In this document: positions 1-10,523 of the stretch, piece after piece
Layout of the letters: every line of letters starts with the position of its first letter
How positions within the stretch are numbered: position 1 is the first letter of the stretch
Assembly (NCBI RefSeq): GCF_900115695.1
Contig: NZ_FOXK01000007.1
Coordinates: 124,001-188,000 of the forward strand
DNA length: 64,000 nt
Source of the DNA: Ectopseudomonas toyotomiensis
GTDB taxonomy: Bacteria > Pseudomonadota > Gammaproteobacteria > Pseudomonadales > Pseudomonadaceae
Direction: 5' to 3'
Translations under genes and position numbers: made by a program
Notes under the pieces: model-generated
Seen by the model: the letters and a program-made list of their open reading frames with translations, nothing else
Told to the model about the DNA's origin: nothing
Databases searched by the model: none

Positions 1-101
1 AGATGCTGACCGAGCAGATGCGCCTCAACGCCCTCACTGGCCAGCATGTCCACCAGCATCTGCCCTTCCAGCAGGTTTTCCGGTTCGTAGATTCGTTGCA
101 T
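1..101 (-). CDS. DUF2007 family protein, N-terminal part (runs off the left edge)
   Basis: Only the first 33 residues lie in the window. The protein begins MQRIYEPENLLEGQMLVDML and continues with ASEGVEAHLLGQH, the opening of DUF2007 putative signal-transducing proteins, in which a short helix recognises an inherited segment of the GlnB type. Its ATG overlaps the stop codon of the upstream cysteine-rich gene (ATGA), so the two are translationally coupled and co-transcribed. Its function is unknown in this family. The family call rests on the start only. Confidence 0.75.
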   Translation of the reverse strand, partial: MQRIYEPENLLEGQMLVDMLASEGVEAHLLGQH

Positions 102-283
102 CAGTCGTTCTCCCCGCGAACGTCCAACTCCCACTCGGTGCCGTCCGTACGCAGCTCGAACTCGATCGGCCGACAGCACACCGGACAGTCTTCGATGTAG
201 GACTGATCACCACCCGACAGATCCAGCAGCGCCTCGGCCGGCTCGCCGCAATAGGGGCAATAATACAACTGGCTTTCCAGCAT
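101..283 (-). CDS. CPXCG-motif cysteine-rich small protein
   Basis: A 60-residue acidic protein with two CxxC pairs: CPYCG near residue 9 and CPVCC near residue 33. This is a probable single zinc-ribbon fold of the CPXCG family. I chose the ATG at 283 because AAGGAGG lies six bases upstream; a longer reading to 331 has no ribosome binding site. It overlaps the DUF2007 gene by the ATGA arrangement. The molecular role is not known; metal binding is inferred from the cysteine spacing. Confidence 0.85.
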   Translation of the reverse strand: MLESQLYYCPYCGEPAEALLDLSGGDQSYIEDCPVCCRPIEFELRTDGTEWELDVRGEND

Positions 284-382
284 CGCGGCCTCCTTGTGAC
301 TTGGCGGTATAATCGCCGGTCTACTGCTCACCCTGTTTAAGCAGACCCCCTTTCAACCTTAGCCGTTCTAGAACAAGAGAGC

Positions 383-1546
383 ATGATGGGCGCATTCGAT
401 GCCATCCGACCCTATGCCGATGCAGAAGTGCGCCCCGTACTGGCGCGCCTGCTCGCCGACCCGGCGTTTCTCGGCACCCTCACCCGTTTTCGCTTCCCGC
501 GCCTGGCCGGGCCACTCGGCTGGCTGCTCAAGCCGCTGATCACCGCGCGGCTGCGCAGCGAGTTCGCCAGCATCGATTCGGTTTCCAAGCTGCAGGAAAA
601 GATCGAACCCTATATCGATCGCACCATCGAGCATGCCAGTGATGGCATCAGCTACTCCGGCCTGGAACACCTGCAATCGGGCAAGCCCTACCTGTACCTG
701 GCCAACCATCGCGATATCGTCATGGACCCGGCCTTCGTCAATTACGCCGTCTACCACGCCGGCCTGCAGACGCCACGTATCGCCATCGGCGACAACCTGC
801 TGCAGCGCCCCTTCGTCAGCGACCTGATGCGCCTGAACAAGAGCTTCATCGTGCACCGCTCGATCAGCGGGCGACGCGAGAAGCTGGCGGCCTATCAATT
901 GCTCTCGGCCTATATCAACCACTCGATTCGCGAAGATGGCGAGTCGATCTGGATCGCCCAGGCCGAGGGCCGCGCCAAGGACGGTGACGACCGTACCGAC
1001 TCGGCCATCCTCAAGATGTTCCACATGAGCCGCAAGGATGAGCCGTTCGCCGCCGTGATCGATTCGCTGAACCTGATCCCGGTGTCGATCAGCTACGAGT
1101 ACGATCCCTGCGACCTGGCCAAGGCCCGCGAACTCTGCGTACGCGCCGCCACGGGCAGCTATACCAAGGCGCCGGGCGAAGACGACACCAGCATCGCCCT
1201 GGGCATCACCGGCTACAAAGGGCGCGTGCATCTGCACTTCAGTCCGCCTGTCGCCGGCCTGGAGGACACCAAGCAGCTTGCCCAGGAGATGGATCGTCAC
1301 ATTCTCGGCCAGTATCGCCTGTTCCCCGTGCACTACTTGGCCTACGCCATGTGGGAAGGCCGCGAGGCCGAGCTGAACGTGCCAGCAGCAAGCGACGTAT
1401 TCGATGCCGCGGAACTGGCCAAGGCCGAAGCGCAGTGGAACAAACGCCTGGCCGCCTGCAGCGCCGAAGAAAAGCCGTTCCTGATCCTGCAGTACGCCAA
1501 TCCGGTGCGCAATCAGTACCGGATCAAGGTGGGTCTGCCTCTGTAA
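383..1546 (+). CDS. PlsC-like 1-acyl-sn-glycerol-3-phosphate acyltransferase family protein
   Basis: A 387-residue protein of the glycerolipid acyltransferase superfamily. The acyltransferase signature NHRDIVMDP is at residues 108-116 and the second block, EGRAKDGDDRTD, at 195-206 (compare the EGTRS block of PlsC). The His-Asp spacing (HRDIVMD) differs slightly from the textbook HX4D box but is usual for this longer Pseudomonas subgroup. Such enzymes transfer acyl chains to lysophosphatidate or related lysolipids at the inner membrane. Two tandem ATGs occur at 383 and 386; AAGAGAG lies just upstream. A bidirectional terminator follows. The exact acceptor is not determinable. Confidence 0.8.
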   Translation: MMGAFDAIRPYADAEVRPVLARLLADPAFLGTLTRFRFPRLAGPLGWLLKPLITARLRSEFASIDSVSKLQEKIEPYIDRTIEHASDGISYSGLEHLQSGKPYLYLANHRDIVMDPAFVNYAVYHAGLQTPRIAIGDNLLQRPFVSDLMRLNKSFIVHRSISGRREKLAAYQLLSAYINHSIREDGESIWIAQAEGRAKDGDDRTDSAILKMFHMSRKDEPFAAVIDSLNLIPVSISYEYDPCDLAKARELCVRAATGSYTKAPGEDDTSIALGITGYKGRVHLHFSPPVAGLEDTKQLAQEMDRHILGQYRLFPVHYLAYAMWEGREAELNVPAASDVFDAAELAKAEAQWNKRLAACSAEEKPFLILQYANPVRNQYRIKVGLPL

Positions 1547-1560
1547 GAGGCCCGCGCTAC

Positions 1561-1598
1561 AAACGAAAACGGCAGCCTGATGGCTGCCGTTTTCGTTT
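1561..1598. terminator. Bidirectional rho-independent terminator
   Basis: A perfect 17-bp inverted repeat (1561-1577 with 1582-1598) with a 4-base TGAT loop, A-rich on the left arm and T-rich on the right. It sits between the convergent acyltransferase and the small membrane protein, so it can end both transcripts. Confidence 0.9.
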
Positions 1599-1610
1599 AG
1601 CGCTCAAGCA

Positions 1611-1886
1611 TCAAAGCCGTGTGCTGAGCCAGGACAGCAGCAGGGCTGCGCCCAGGCAGACGGCGCCAAAACGGTAGAAGAAGCGGTTGATGCGCACAGT
1701 GCGCTCATCCTGTGCTTCGCTTTCGTCCAGCTCACCCTGAGCCAGCACGCGCGCCATACCGCGCTGCTCACGCACGCGAGTCATCAGACACAGCCAGGCA
1801 CCCGCCAACGCGAAGAACAATGCCAGCGAATTCACCACCCCGGCCGGATGGACGAGAAACAGCGACCACAACATCTGCAGCGACAT
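1611..1886 (-). CDS. Small inner-membrane protein, two predicted helices
   Basis: A 91-residue hypothetical protein. Hydrophobic stretches at about residues 18-36 and 70-87 flank a charged middle (RVREQRGMAR...DESEAQDERT), suggesting a two-helix membrane protein with a soluble loop. The start at 1886 is chosen because GAGG lies eight bases upstream; an extension to 1931 is possible but lacks such a site. It is convergent with the acyltransferase across a shared terminator. No family recognised. Confidence 0.6.
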   Translation of the reverse strand: MSLQMLWSLFLVHPAGVVNSLALFFALAGAWLCLMTRVREQRGMARVLAQGELDESEAQDERTVRINRFFYRFGAVCLGAALLLSWLSTRL

Positions 1887-2160
1887 GCAACACCTCGAGA
1901 ACAGCATGGTGCAGCAACCCCGCCACTGCACCAGAATGGGGATTTCGGCCGAGAAACGGTACGTCTCGACCCTCGAAAAGTCGTCGCGCAGTGTACTGAA
2001 CTAGCGCTTTTATAAGGTTCGTTTCCGACGAACGCGGCCCGCTATCCCGAAATCGTCTGAAAACTGTCATATGCCTGGCCTAGGGTTTGTATCTCCAATA
2101 GTGACCAAATAGTCACGACTGTTGCTGGAGCCAAACCCCAACGTCCCTGGAGGACCTGCC

Positions 2161-2367
2161 ATGCTTAATTCACAACCGCTGGATCGCGATTACCTGATCG
2201 ACTCGCTGGATGAAGTGGACGCCGTGGTCGACGAACTCTCCTTCAACGTGCAGGACCAGCACTGGCTGGTGTACTGCGCCCTTGGCGGCCACGAGCATTA
2301 CGACCTGCCGGACATCGACAACCGCACCGGCATGAGCCTGCCGGAGTTCTACGCCGAAGCGGCATGA
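2161..2367 (+). CDS. Conserved hypothetical acidic protein, 68 aa
   Basis: A short acidic protein (many D/E; ends PEFYAEAA). GGAGG lies eight bases before the ATG at 2161, and a strong terminator follows directly after the stop, so this is a complete monocistronic unit. The tract LDEVDAVVDELSFN looks helical. I recognise no domain or function. Confidence 0.7.
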   Translation: MLNSQPLDRDYLIDSLDEVDAVVDELSFNVQDQHWLVYCALGGHEHYDLPDIDNRTGMSLPEFYAEAA

Positions 2368-2383
2368 AACCCCAGGACAAATG

Positions 2384-2410
2384 AAAACGCCCCGCAATGC
2401 GGGGCGTTTT
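2384..2410. terminator. Rho-independent terminator (bidirectional)
   Basis: A 12-bp perfect stem (2384-2395 with 2399-2410) with a 3-base AAT loop and A/T tails on both sides. It separates the small acidic gene from the convergent YajG lipoprotein gene. Confidence 0.92.
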
Positions 2411-2428
2411 TCGTAGCGACGCTAGGAA

Positions 2429-3013
2429 TTACTGCAGTAGAACCTGGCCAATGGTCGGGTCCTTGAACGCACGGGTCAGCGCGTCGCTGAGCACGTCACC
2501 CACCAGCTTGGTGTTGGTCTGCTGGTTCGGTGCGCTGCCGAAACGCTGATTCAGCGAAGCACCGTAACGGCCGGTGTAGCGGCGGCTACCGCCCTGCACG
2601 TCAGCGCGAATGGAAGCGGAGATATCTGCCTCGGTGACGTACATACCCTCTTTAGGCGACTGATACTTCAGTTCCGCCAGGGTGATGGTCAGTTGCGGCG
2701 CGTTGTAGGCGTTGGCCGACGGGGTGAAGCCGAGCAGACGTACAGCAGCCTCGGCCTCAGCCTGCAGCTTGGGCAGCACATACTCGGGGCTGACGCTGAT
2801 GGAACTGGTTTCCGGATACAGGCCACCGCGGGTGCCAAGCACCGGCGAAGGACGGCCATCGACCACGCGCACCACCACCGGCTGGCCCTGACCCACGGGA
2901 GTCAATGAGCTGGTGAGCTTGGGTTGCGGGGTGAGTTGCTGAGGGCTGAGGGCGCAACCGGCCAGAGTCAGGCTGGCGGCAGCAAGCAAGGCGATCAACG
3001 CACGGTGCAGCAT
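2429..3013 (-). CDS. YajG family lipoprotein
   Basis: A 194-residue outer- or inner-membrane lipoprotein. The hydrophobic signal ends in the lipobox LAGC with the acylated Cys at residue 20, followed by a proline-rich linker and a body typical of YajG (VVRVVDGRPSP, RGGLYPETSSI, TITLAELKYQ). The start at 3013 is placed by GGAGAG six bases upstream; the ATG two codons earlier is too close to that site. It is monocistronic. The YajG role is not firmly established; envelope location is clear from the lipobox. Confidence 0.85.
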   Translation of the reverse strand: MLHRALIALLAAASLTLAGCALSPQQLTPQPKLTSSLTPVGQGQPVVVRVVDGRPSPVLGTRGGLYPETSSISVSPEYVLPKLQAEAEAAVRLLGFTPSANAYNAPQLTITLAELKYQSPKEGMYVTEADISASIRADVQGGSRRYTGRYGASLNQRFGSAPNQQTNTKLVGDVLSDALTRAFKDPTIGQVLLQ

Positions 3014-3179
3014 GCTCATCTCTCCGAGTGAGGTAAAAGTGGCCGGCAGTATACCCAGCGCGGCCTGAGGCCGACAGTGGTGCAGCATAGGACCGCCAGC
3101 ACAGCATTGCGGTTCCTGTCATCAGCCTGTCACCGCGCCCTGGCATAAAGATACCCGTCACCACGCTGGAGCCTTCGCC

Positions 3180-3410
3180 ATGCTGTTGCGCCGTCTGTTC
3201 AGCCGCGCTCGCCCGATGCGCCATTTTGCCCTGATCGATGGTCAGGGGCTTTGCCGTGCCCTGCGGCAGATGCAGGAACACCCGAGCCAGCCTGGGTGGG
3301 TGGAAGTTCGCGAGCCGAGCATCTCCTGGCTGGGCTCCCCCTTGCCTGCCAGCGCCCGGATCACCCCGGTCGTCACACACGCACCAGCCGCTCGCCCGTT
3401 GGCGGCCTGA
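3180..3410 (+). CDS. Conserved hypothetical protein, 76 aa
   Basis: A small basic protein starting MLLRRLFSRARPMRHFALID, with a conserved-looking WVEVREPSISWLGSPLPASAR block. GGAG is upstream of the ATG with normal spacing. It looks like a short conserved Pseudomonas protein found near malate:quinone oxidoreductase genes, which is a recollection and not something the window proves. No signal peptide or known domain. Function unknown. Confidence 0.6.
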   Translation: MLLRRLFSRARPMRHFALIDGQGLCRALRQMQEHPSQPGWVEVREPSISWLGSPLPASARITPVVTHAPAARPLAA

Positions 3411-3873
3411 CCGGCGGAAGAATAAAAGTCACGCAGGGGCGATCAATTTCCCCTCATTCACCGTTATAATCGCGCCCCGATTATAAGGACGTCTCCTGAT
3501 CGGGCCGCACGACCTCGCCGATGCAACGTCATCGCCCCGCCCCAGAGAGTCGCCCACTTCGAGCTGCCGCTTCCGGCCAGCCGCTTTCAGCCCATATGCA
3601 GAGCCGATAGCAGCCATGCATTGCATGTTTTGTACGGGCAAAAGCGCGCCGAGGCAGTCGAGCTTTTGAGGTTCACCGCTCCAAAAGAGCGTGAAAAAAA
3701 CGGTTTTTACAAACTTCACAAGAGTGTGGCGAACAGATGAACAGTTTTGCGTCCGCAAATCCCAGCCTTGACCCTCCCCGCCGAACGACAGGGCATCACG
3801 CCTGAGTCTGCCGGTATCGCCCTGAAAGGCCGAACGGCCATCCATCTGGTGCAGTTTTCTTGGAGAGAGGTTA
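3411..3873 (+). promoter_or_regulatory. 463-bp mqo upstream region with a consensus -10 box
   Basis: No convincing gene here. A perfect TATAAT at 3465-3470 is the best promoter element, though no good -35 box is at the right distance. A second AT-rich box (TTATAAGG, 3481-3488) follows. If transcription starts near 3477, mqo would have a leader of almost 400 bases. A GC-poor tract with short inverted repeats (TTGCG/CGCAA around 3749-3760) lies at 3690-3765. The function of the leader is unknown. Confidence 0.4.
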
Positions 3874-5373
3874 ATGGCGCATAACGATTACCAAAGCGTA
3901 GATGTGGTGCTGGTTGGCGCTGGCATCATGAGCGCGACCCTGGGCGTACTGCTCAAGGAACTCAACCCCGGCATCACCCTGGAAGTGGTAGAGCTGCGCG
4001 AGTCCGGCGCAGTGGAAAGCTCCAACCCCTGGAACAACGCCGGCACCGGTCACGCCGCGCTGTGCGAGCTGAACTACACCCCGGAAGGCGCGGACGGCAG
4101 CATCGACATCAAGAAGTCGGTGAACATCAACGCCCAGTTCGAGGAGTCCAAGCAGTTCTGGGCCTACCTGATCGAAAAAGGCGCGATCAACTCGCCGAAG
4201 ACCTTCATCAACCCGGTGCCGCACATGAGCTTCGTGCGCGGCGAAAGCGGCATCGCCTTCCTCAAGAAGCGTTTCGAGGCCCTGCGTCAGCATCACGCCT
4301 TCACCGAGATGGAATACACCGAGGATCGCGCCACCATCGCCGAATGGGCGCCGCTGCTGATCCCGGGCCGCGATGCCAGCGAACCGTTGGCGATGACCCG
4401 TGTGCAGGCCGGCACCGACGTCAACTTCGGCGCGGTCACCGAGCAGATGCTCGCTTACCTGACCACCCAGCCCGACGCCAAGGTCACCTGCAACCAGAAG
4501 GTCACCGACCTCAAGCGCGACGGTGAAGGCTGGCTGGTGGACATCAAGGACACCCGCTCCGGCGCCACGCGCAAGATCAAGAGCAAGTTCGTCTTCCTCG
4601 GCGCTGGCGGCGGCGCACTGCCGCTGCTGCAACTGTCCGGCATCCCCGAAGGCAAAGGCTTTGGCGGCTTCCCGGTGAGTGGCCAGTGGCTGCGCTGCGA
4701 CAACCCTGAGATCGTCAAGCAGCACCAGGCCAAGGTCTACAGCCAGGCTGCCGTCGGCTCGCCACCGATGTCGGTACCGCACCTCGATACCCGCGTGGTC
4801 GATGGCAAGAAATCCCTGCTATTCGGCCCCTACGCCGGCTTCACCACCAAGTTCCTCAAGCACGGCTCGTTCCTTGACCTGCCGCTGTCGGTACGCCCCA
4901 ACAACCTCGGCCCGATGCTGGCGGTGGCGCGCGACAACATGGACCTGACCCGCTACCTGATCAAGGAAGTGATGCAGTCCGAGGAGCAGCGCCTGAACAC
5001 CCTGCGCGGCTTCTACCCCGAAGCCAAGGCAGAGGACTGGCGCCTGGAAGTCGCTGGCCAGCGCGTGCAGATCATCAAGAAGGACAGTAAGAACGGCGGC
5101 GTGCTACAGTTCGGCACCGAACTGGTGGCTGCAGCCGACGGCACCATCGCCGCATTGCTCGGCGCCTCGCCGGGCGCATCGGTCACCGTGTCGATCATGC
5201 TCGACCTGATTCGCCGTTGCTTCCCCGAGCAGGCCAAGAGCGACGAATGGCGCAGCAAACTCGACGAGATCTTCCCGGCCATGGCCGATGTTCTGTCCAG
5301 CGACGCCGCGCGCTACCACGAAGTGCAGACGCAATCGAATCAGCGCCTGCAGCTCGACATCCCCAGCGCCTGA
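3874..5373 (+). CDS. mqo: Malate:quinone oxidoreductase
   Basis: A 499-residue FAD-dependent peripheral membrane enzyme that oxidises malate to oxaloacetate and passes electrons to quinone, serving the TCA cycle in place of or beside NAD malate dehydrogenase. The N-terminal FAD-binding GxGxxx motif [10 protein letters not shown] is at residues 11-20, followed by the family hallmark [22 protein letters not shown]. The length matches the family. GAGAGAGG precedes the ATG. Monocistronic: long upstream region and strong terminator after the stop. Confidence 0.97.
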   Translation: MAHNDYQSVDVVLVGAGIMSATLGVLLKELNPGITLEVVELRESGAVESSNPWNNAGTGHAALCELNYTPEGADGSIDIKKSVNINAQFEESKQFWAYLIEKGAINSPKTFINPVPHMSFVRGESGIAFLKKRFEALRQHHAFTEMEYTEDRATIAEWAPLLIPGRDASEPLAMTRVQAGTDVNFGAVTEQMLAYLTTQPDAKVTCNQKVTDLKRDGEGWLVDIKDTRSGATRKIKSKFVFLGAGGGALPLLQLSGIPEGKGFGGFPVSGQWLRCDNPEIVKQHQAKVYSQAAVGSPPMSVPHLDTRVVDGKKSLLFGPYAGFTTKFLKHGSFLDLPLSVRPNNLGPMLAVARDNMDLTRYLIKEVMQSEEQRLNTLRGFYPEAKAEDWRLEVAGQRVQIIKKDSKNGGVLQFGTELVAAADGTIAALLGASPGASVTVSIMLDLIRRCFPEQAKSDEWRSKLDEIFPAMADVLSSDAARYHEVQTQSNQRLQLDIPSA

Positions 5374-5384
5374 TCGTCACGCAC

Positions 5385-5412
5385 AAAAAACCGCCCTTCG
5401 GGGCGGTTTTTT
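5385..5412. terminator. Rho-independent terminator (bidirectional)
   Basis: A perfect 12-bp stem (5385-5396 with 5401-5412), UUCG-type tetraloop, six A/T on each outer end. It ends mqo and the convergent creA. Confidence 0.95.
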
Positions 5413-5418
5413 ATGGGG

Positions 5419-5880
5419 TTACTGCTGACCCCAAGGCAGAATCGGAATGGCCGTCACCGCATTCTGCGGGCTGCCCTCGATCACCCGGTCGCTGTAGACC
5501 AGATACACCAGTGTGTTGCGCTTGCTGTCGAAGAAACGCACCACCTGCATGGTCTTGAACACCAGCGAAGTGCGTTCCTTGAACACCTCCTCGCCGTCCT
5601 TGAGCGTGCCCTTGAAGGCAATGGGACCGACCTGGCGGCAGGCGATGGAGGCCTCGGCCCGATCCTCGGCCAGGCCCAGACCACCCTTCACTCCGCCGGT
5701 CTTGGCGCGCGACAGGTAGCAAGTCACACCATCCACCTTGGGGTCATCGAAGGCCTCGACGACGATCTTGTCGTTCGGCCCCACCCATTTGAACACCGTC
5801 GACACCTCGCCGATGGTTTCGGCCAGTGCCAGGCTGGGCAGCATCAACAGCCCCAAGGCAATGCCCTTGAATAGCCGCAT
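5419..5880 (-). CDS. creA: CreA family periplasmic protein
   Basis: A 153-residue exported protein. A Sec signal peptide (about residues 1-20, ending ALA) is followed by the CreA body ([44 protein letters not shown]) with two cysteines able to form a disulfide. The start at 5880 is set by GGAG seven bases upstream; an ATG at 5895 lies on the other side of that site. It follows proB by 11 bases and is probably co-transcribed with it. CreA has no firmly established biochemical function. Confidence 0.9.
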   Translation of the reverse strand: MRLFKGIALGLLMLPSLALAETIGEVSTVFKWVGPNDKIVVEAFDDPKVDGVTCYLSRAKTGGVKGGLGLAEDRAEASIACRQVGPIAFKGTLKDGEEVFKERTSLVFKTMQVVRFFDSKRNTLVYLVYSDRVIEGSPQNAVTAIPILPWGQQ

Positions 5881-5891
5881 GAGCGTCTCCT

Positions 5892-7010
5892 TCATACGAG
5901 GATCAGATTGTCGCGATGCACCAGCTCCGGCTCATCGACATAGCCCAGCAGCTTCTCGATGGCGTCCGACGGCTGGCCGATGATCTTCTGCGCTTCCAGC
6001 GCACTGTAGTTGACCAGACCACGCGCAACCTCACGGCCGTCAGGCGATACGCAGACCACCATCTCGCCACGGCGGAAGCTACCCTGCACAGCCTTCACGC
6101 CGACCGGCAGCAGGCTCTTGCGATCCTGGCTCAACGCCTTCACCGCGCCGGCATCCAGCACCAGGGTGCCACGGGTCTGTAGGTGGCCAGCCAGCCACTG
6201 CTTGCGCGCCGCCAGCAAGCCACGCTCGGGGGCCAGCAGCGTGCCCAAACGCTCGCCCGCCTTGAGCCGCGCCAACACCTGCTCGATGGCTCCACCAACG
6301 ATCACCGTATGCGCCCCGGAGCGCGCAGCCAGACGCGAAGCACGCAACTTGGTCTGCATACCGCCACGGCCCAGCGCACCACCGACGCCACCAGCTACCG
6401 CATCCAGTGCCGGGTCATCGGCGCGGGCTTCGAAGATCAGCTCGGCATCGGGATTGTGGCGCGGGTCGGCGTTGTACATGCCATCGCGGTCGGTGAGGAT
6501 CACCAGCAGATCGGCTTCCACCAGGTTGGCTACCAGCGCGGCCAGGGTGTCGTTGTCGCCGAAGCGGATTTCATCGGTGACCACGGTGTCGTTCTCGTTG
6601 ATCACCGGAATCACGTCGAGATTCACCAAGGTGCGCAGGGTGCTGCGCGCGTTGAGGTAGCGCTTGCGGTCGGAGAGATCGTCGTGCGTCAGCAGCACCT
6701 GTGCGGTACGCCGGCTGTGCTCGGCAAAGCTCGACTCCCAGGCCTGCACCAGGGCCATCTGGCCAATGGCGGCAGCGGCCTGCAGCTCGTGCATCGCGCT
6801 GGGTCGGCTGGTCCAGCCGAGACGGCTCATGCCGGCAGCCACCGCGCCGGAGGACACCAGCACCAGTTCCACGCCCTGCTCACGCAGCGCGACCATCTGC
6901 TTGACCCACACCGCCATGGCCGCACGATCCAGGCCACGCCCGTCGGCGGTCAGCAGCGCGCTGCCGATCTTCACCACCCAGCGCCGCGCGCCGGTCACCT
7001 TGTCACGCAT
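5892..7010 (-). CDS. proB: Glutamate 5-kinase
   Basis: A 372-residue cytosolic enzyme that phosphorylates glutamate to gamma-glutamyl phosphate, the first step of proline synthesis. The N-terminal amino-acid kinase domain has [10 protein letters not shown] near residue 12, VSSGAV, and INENDTV; a C-terminal PUA domain starts near residue 280 ([14 protein letters not shown]). The length is normal for the two-domain form. It lies 81 bases downstream of obgE behind a terminator hairpin, so it probably also has its own promoter. Confidence 0.97.
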   Translation of the reverse strand: MRDKVTGARRWVVKIGSALLTADGRGLDRAAMAVWVKQMVALREQGVELVLVSSGAVAAGMSRLGWTSRPSAMHELQAAAAIGQMALVQAWESSFAEHSRRTAQVLLTHDDLSDRKRYLNARSTLRTLVNLDVIPVINENDTVVTDEIRFGDNDTLAALVANLVEADLLVILTDRDGMYNADPRHNPDAELIFEARADDPALDAVAGGVGGALGRGGMQTKLRASRLAARSGAHTVIVGGAIEQVLARLKAGERLGTLLAPERGLLAARKQWLAGHLQTRGTLVLDAGAVKALSQDRKSLLPVGVKAVQGSFRRGEMVVCVSPDGREVARGLVNYSALEAQKIIGQPSDAIEKLLGYVDEPELVHRDNLILV

Positions 7011-7056
7011 GATCTTCCAACCTTAGCCAGAAAATGATGGGGTCCACCCCACCTAC

Positions 7057-7081
7057 AAAAACGCCGCAATTAAGCGGCGTT
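7057..7081 (-). terminator. Terminator after obgE
   Basis: An 8-bp GC-rich stem (7060-7067 with 7074-7081) with a 6-base loop; on the minus strand it is followed by a run of five T (7061-7057). It sits 10 bases after the obgE stop and may partly separate obgE from proB. Confidence 0.75.
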
Positions 7082-7091
7082 GGAAATTTGC

Positions 7092-8339
<1,248 letters not shown>

Positions 8340-8434
8340 TCAACAGAACAACGTAAAGGCCCTTGCCGGATGACCCCACGCAAACAGCGTGGCGTTACGG
8401 GTGATCGGGCAAGAACCCAAGGATACAGAAACAA

Positions 8435-8457
8435 AAAAAACGCCTGGAGCGTTTTTT
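8435..8457. terminator. A/T-tailed hairpin between rpmA and obgE
   Basis: A 9-bp stem (8435-8443 with 8449-8457) with a 5-base loop, flanked by A and T runs. With the hairpin at 8511-8539 it makes two consecutive terminator-like structures in the rpmA-obgE gap, suggesting that obgE is partly insulated from the ribosomal protein genes. Confidence 0.65.
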
Positions 8458-8506
8458 AACGTCGCTTGCGACGGCCCGGAGGGTTGCCGCCATGGACGGC
8501 GGGCCA

Positions 8507-8539
8507 ATAAAAAAGCCCCGTCCTACGGACAGGGCTTTT
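8507..8539 (-). terminator. Rho-independent terminator after rpmA
   Basis: A 13-bp stem with one mismatch (8511-8523 with 8527-8539), loop of three bases. On the minus strand a six-T tail follows. It lies 16 bases after the rpmA stop. Confidence 0.88.
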
Positions 8540-8554
8540 CCAGCGCGTAGGCGA

Positions 8555-8812
8555 TTAGGCCTGGACGACGCTCACGTAGCGACGGCCGAAAGCGCCCTTC
8601 ACTTCGAACTTGACCACGCCTTCGATTTTAGCGAAGAGGGTGTGGTCTTTGCCCATGCCCACGCCGAAACCCGGGTGGAACTCGGTGCCGCGCTGACGAA
8701 CGATGATGTTACCGGCCTTGATGACCTGACCACCGTACATTTTCACGCCAAGGCGTTTACTTTCGGAATCGCGGCCGTTACGGGTAGAACCGCCAGCTTT
8801 TTTGTGTGCCAT
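8555..8812 (-). CDS. rpmA: Large ribosomal subunit protein bL27
   Basis: An 85-residue basic 50S protein beginning [20 protein letters not shown], the invariant L27 N-terminus that reaches the peptidyl transferase centre. No extra N-terminal leader is present, so no Prp-type cleavage is expected. AGGAG is placed well before the ATG. Co-transcribed with rplU 36 bases upstream; a terminator follows. Confidence 0.98.
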   Translation of the reverse strand: MAHKKAGGSTRNGRDSESKRLGVKMYGGQVIKAGNIIVRQRGTEFHPGFGVGMGKDHTLFAKIEGVVKFEVKGAFGRRYVSVVQA

Positions 8813-8848
8813 GAGTCAATACTCCTATAAAGGATCGGGGCCGACGAA

Positions 8849-9160
8849 TCAGGCCTGGATACCGGTGATTTTGATCTCAGTGAACCACTGACGGTGGCCC
8901 TGACGCTTCATGTGGTGCTTACGACGGCGGAACTTGATGATGCGCACTTTATCGTGACGGCCTTGCGACACGACTTCGGCAACCACTTTAGCGCCGTCTA
9001 CGACCGGAGCGCCGATCTGAACGTCGTCGCCATTGCCGATCAGCAGAACGCGATCGAAAGTCACGGCTTCGCCGGTAGCGACTTCGAGCTTCTCGATCTT
9101 GAGGAATTCGCCTTCGGTGACTTTGTATTGCTTGCCACCAGTAACAATTACTGCGTACAT
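8849..9160 (-). CDS. rplU: Large ribosomal subunit protein bL21
   Basis: A 103-residue 50S protein starting [20 protein letters not shown] and containing the conserved [23 protein letters not shown]-binding tract. I use the ATG at 9160, preceded by ACGGAGA; upstream extension to 9253 would not match the family. First gene of rplU-rpmA. It is divergent from ispB, the usual arrangement in gammaproteobacteria. Confidence 0.97.
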   Translation of the reverse strand: MYAVIVTGGKQYKVTEGEFLKIEKLEVATGEAVTFDRVLLIGNGDDVQIGAPVVDGAKVVAEVVSQGRHDKVRIIKFRRRKHHMKRQGHRQWFTEIKITGIQA

Positions 9161-9345
9161 GGTAAATCTCCGTTGATCCTGCTCACCCAGCGCTTTAGAA
9201 AAGTCGTTATTGGCTGGCATGGCTGCTTGGGGCCGGAAGTGACACCCTTGCAATTGCGTAAGGCAGGGAAATGCCCAGGGGGAAGTTCAGGGTGCGCGAT
9301 TGTACGCAAGCGCCGAACGCTTCGCAAGGGGCGCCAGTGCTTGCC

Positions 9346-9374
9346 TTGACAGCCCCTACCCTGCCACCTAGCAT
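9346..9374 (+). promoter_or_regulatory. Sigma-70-type promoter for ispB
   Basis: A perfect TTGACA at 9346-9351, a 17-base spacer and TAGCAT at 9369-9374 as the -10 box (4 of 6). It would start transcription about 25 bases before the ispB ATG. Confidence 0.7.
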
Positions 9375-9406
9375 GCCGCGCAACCTCACAGGAGCACCAG
9401 TCGCCG

Positions 9407-10375
9407 ATGCAACCCCAGGCTTTCTACCGCGTGGTAGCGGACGATTTCACCGCCGTCGATGGCATCATTCGCCAACAGGTGGTTTCCCGCGTGCCGCTGG
9501 TGGAAAAGATCGGCGACTATATCATCTCCGCTGGCGGCAAACGCCTACGCCCGCTTCTGGTGCTGCTCAGCGGTCGCGCGCTGGGTTACCAGGCCGACGA
9601 CCTGCGCCTGCTGGCCGCCACCATCGAGTTTCTACACACTGCCACCCTGCTGCATGACGATGTGGTCGACATGTCCGACATGCGCCGCGGGCGCAGCACC
9701 GCCAACGCCCAGTGGGGCAACGCACCGAGCGTACTGGTGGGCGACTTCCTTTATTCACGCTCGTTCGAAATGATGGTCGAGCTCGGCTCCATGCCGGTAA
9801 TGAAGATTCTCTCCCACGCCACCCGCGTGATCGCCGAAGGCGAAGTGCTGCAACTGTCCAAGGTACGCGACGCCAGCACCACGGAAGAGACCTATATGGA
9901 AGTCATCCGTGGCAAGACAGCGATGCTGTTCGAGGCCTCGACCCACAGTGCCGCCGCCCTGGCCGGCGCCAACGAGGCGCAGCGCGAAGCCCTGCGCACC
10001 TTCGGCGACCACCTGGGTATCGCCTTCCAACTGGTCGACGACCTGCTCGACTACAAGGGCGACGCGGCCGAGCTGGGCAAGAACGTCGGTGACGACCTGG
10101 CCGAAGGCAAGCCGACCCTGCCGCTGATCTACACCATGCGTGAAGGCACCGAGGAACAGGCCGCTCTGGTACGCCGTGCGATTCAGAAAGGCGGTATCGA
10201 AGACCTGGAAAGCATCCGCGCTGCCGTGGATGCCGCTGGCGCTCTGGATTACACCGCACAACTCGCCCGCGACTACGCCGAACGCGCCATTGCCTGCCTG
10301 GAAGTGCTACCGGCCGGCGAATATCGCGATGCGCTGATCGAGTTGAGCCGTTTCGCCGTCGCTCGTACACATTGA
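9407..10375 (+). CDS. ispB: Octaprenyl/polyprenyl diphosphate synthase
   Basis: A 322-residue trans-isoprenyl diphosphate synthase that makes the side-chain precursor of ubiquinone (probably C45 in Pseudomonas; chain length is not readable here). The first aspartate-rich motif is DDVVDMSD at 84-91 and the second DDLLD at 211-215; GGKRLRPLL near 43-51 binds diphosphate. Divergent from rplU with its own promoter and terminator. Confidence 0.95.
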   Translation: MQPQAFYRVVADDFTAVDGIIRQQVVSRVPLVEKIGDYIISAGGKRLRPLLVLLSGRALGYQADDLRLLAATIEFLHTATLLHDDVVDMSDMRRGRSTANAQWGNAPSVLVGDFLYSRSFEMMVELGSMPVMKILSHATRVIAEGEVLQLSKVRDASTTEETYMEVIRGKTAMLFEASTHSAAALAGANEAQREALRTFGDHLGIAFQLVDDLLDYKGDAAELGKNVGDDLAEGKPTLPLIYTMREGTEEQAALVRRAIQKGGIEDLESIRAAVDAAGALDYTAQLARDYAERAIACLEVLPAGEYRDALIELSRFAVARTH

Positions 10376-10383
10376 AAGCAGCG

Positions 10384-10434
10384 GTGCGCACGGCGCACCC
10401 TACGGAAAGTCGCGCGCATCATGCCCGTAGGGTG
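10384..10434. repeat. Dispersed GTGCGCACGGCGCACCCTAC element
   Basis: The 20-base sequence at 10384-10403 recurs exactly at 56746-56765. Its right part (10396-10405) pairs perfectly with 10425-10434 to give a 10-bp hairpin. It sits just after the ispB stop and before the terminator. Confidence 0.6.
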
Positions 10435-10476
10435 TCGCGGGGCCGCCTAGGCCGTGCACACCAACTGCCAGAAACG

Positions 10477-10505
10477 AAAACGCCCCGAACCAGTCGGGGC
10501 GTTTT
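10477..10505. terminator. Bidirectional terminator between ispB and SDR gene
   Basis: A perfect 12-bp stem (10477-10488 with 10494-10505), 5-base loop, A and T ends. Serves the convergent ispB and SDR genes. Confidence 0.92.
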
Positions 10506-10523
10506 GCGTTCAGGCCTGGCGGA

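Noticed and set aside
3429..3845. A 138-codon minus-strand frame upstream of mqo
   Set aside because: No ribosome binding site, odd composition, covers the promoter region of mqo; no recognisable family.
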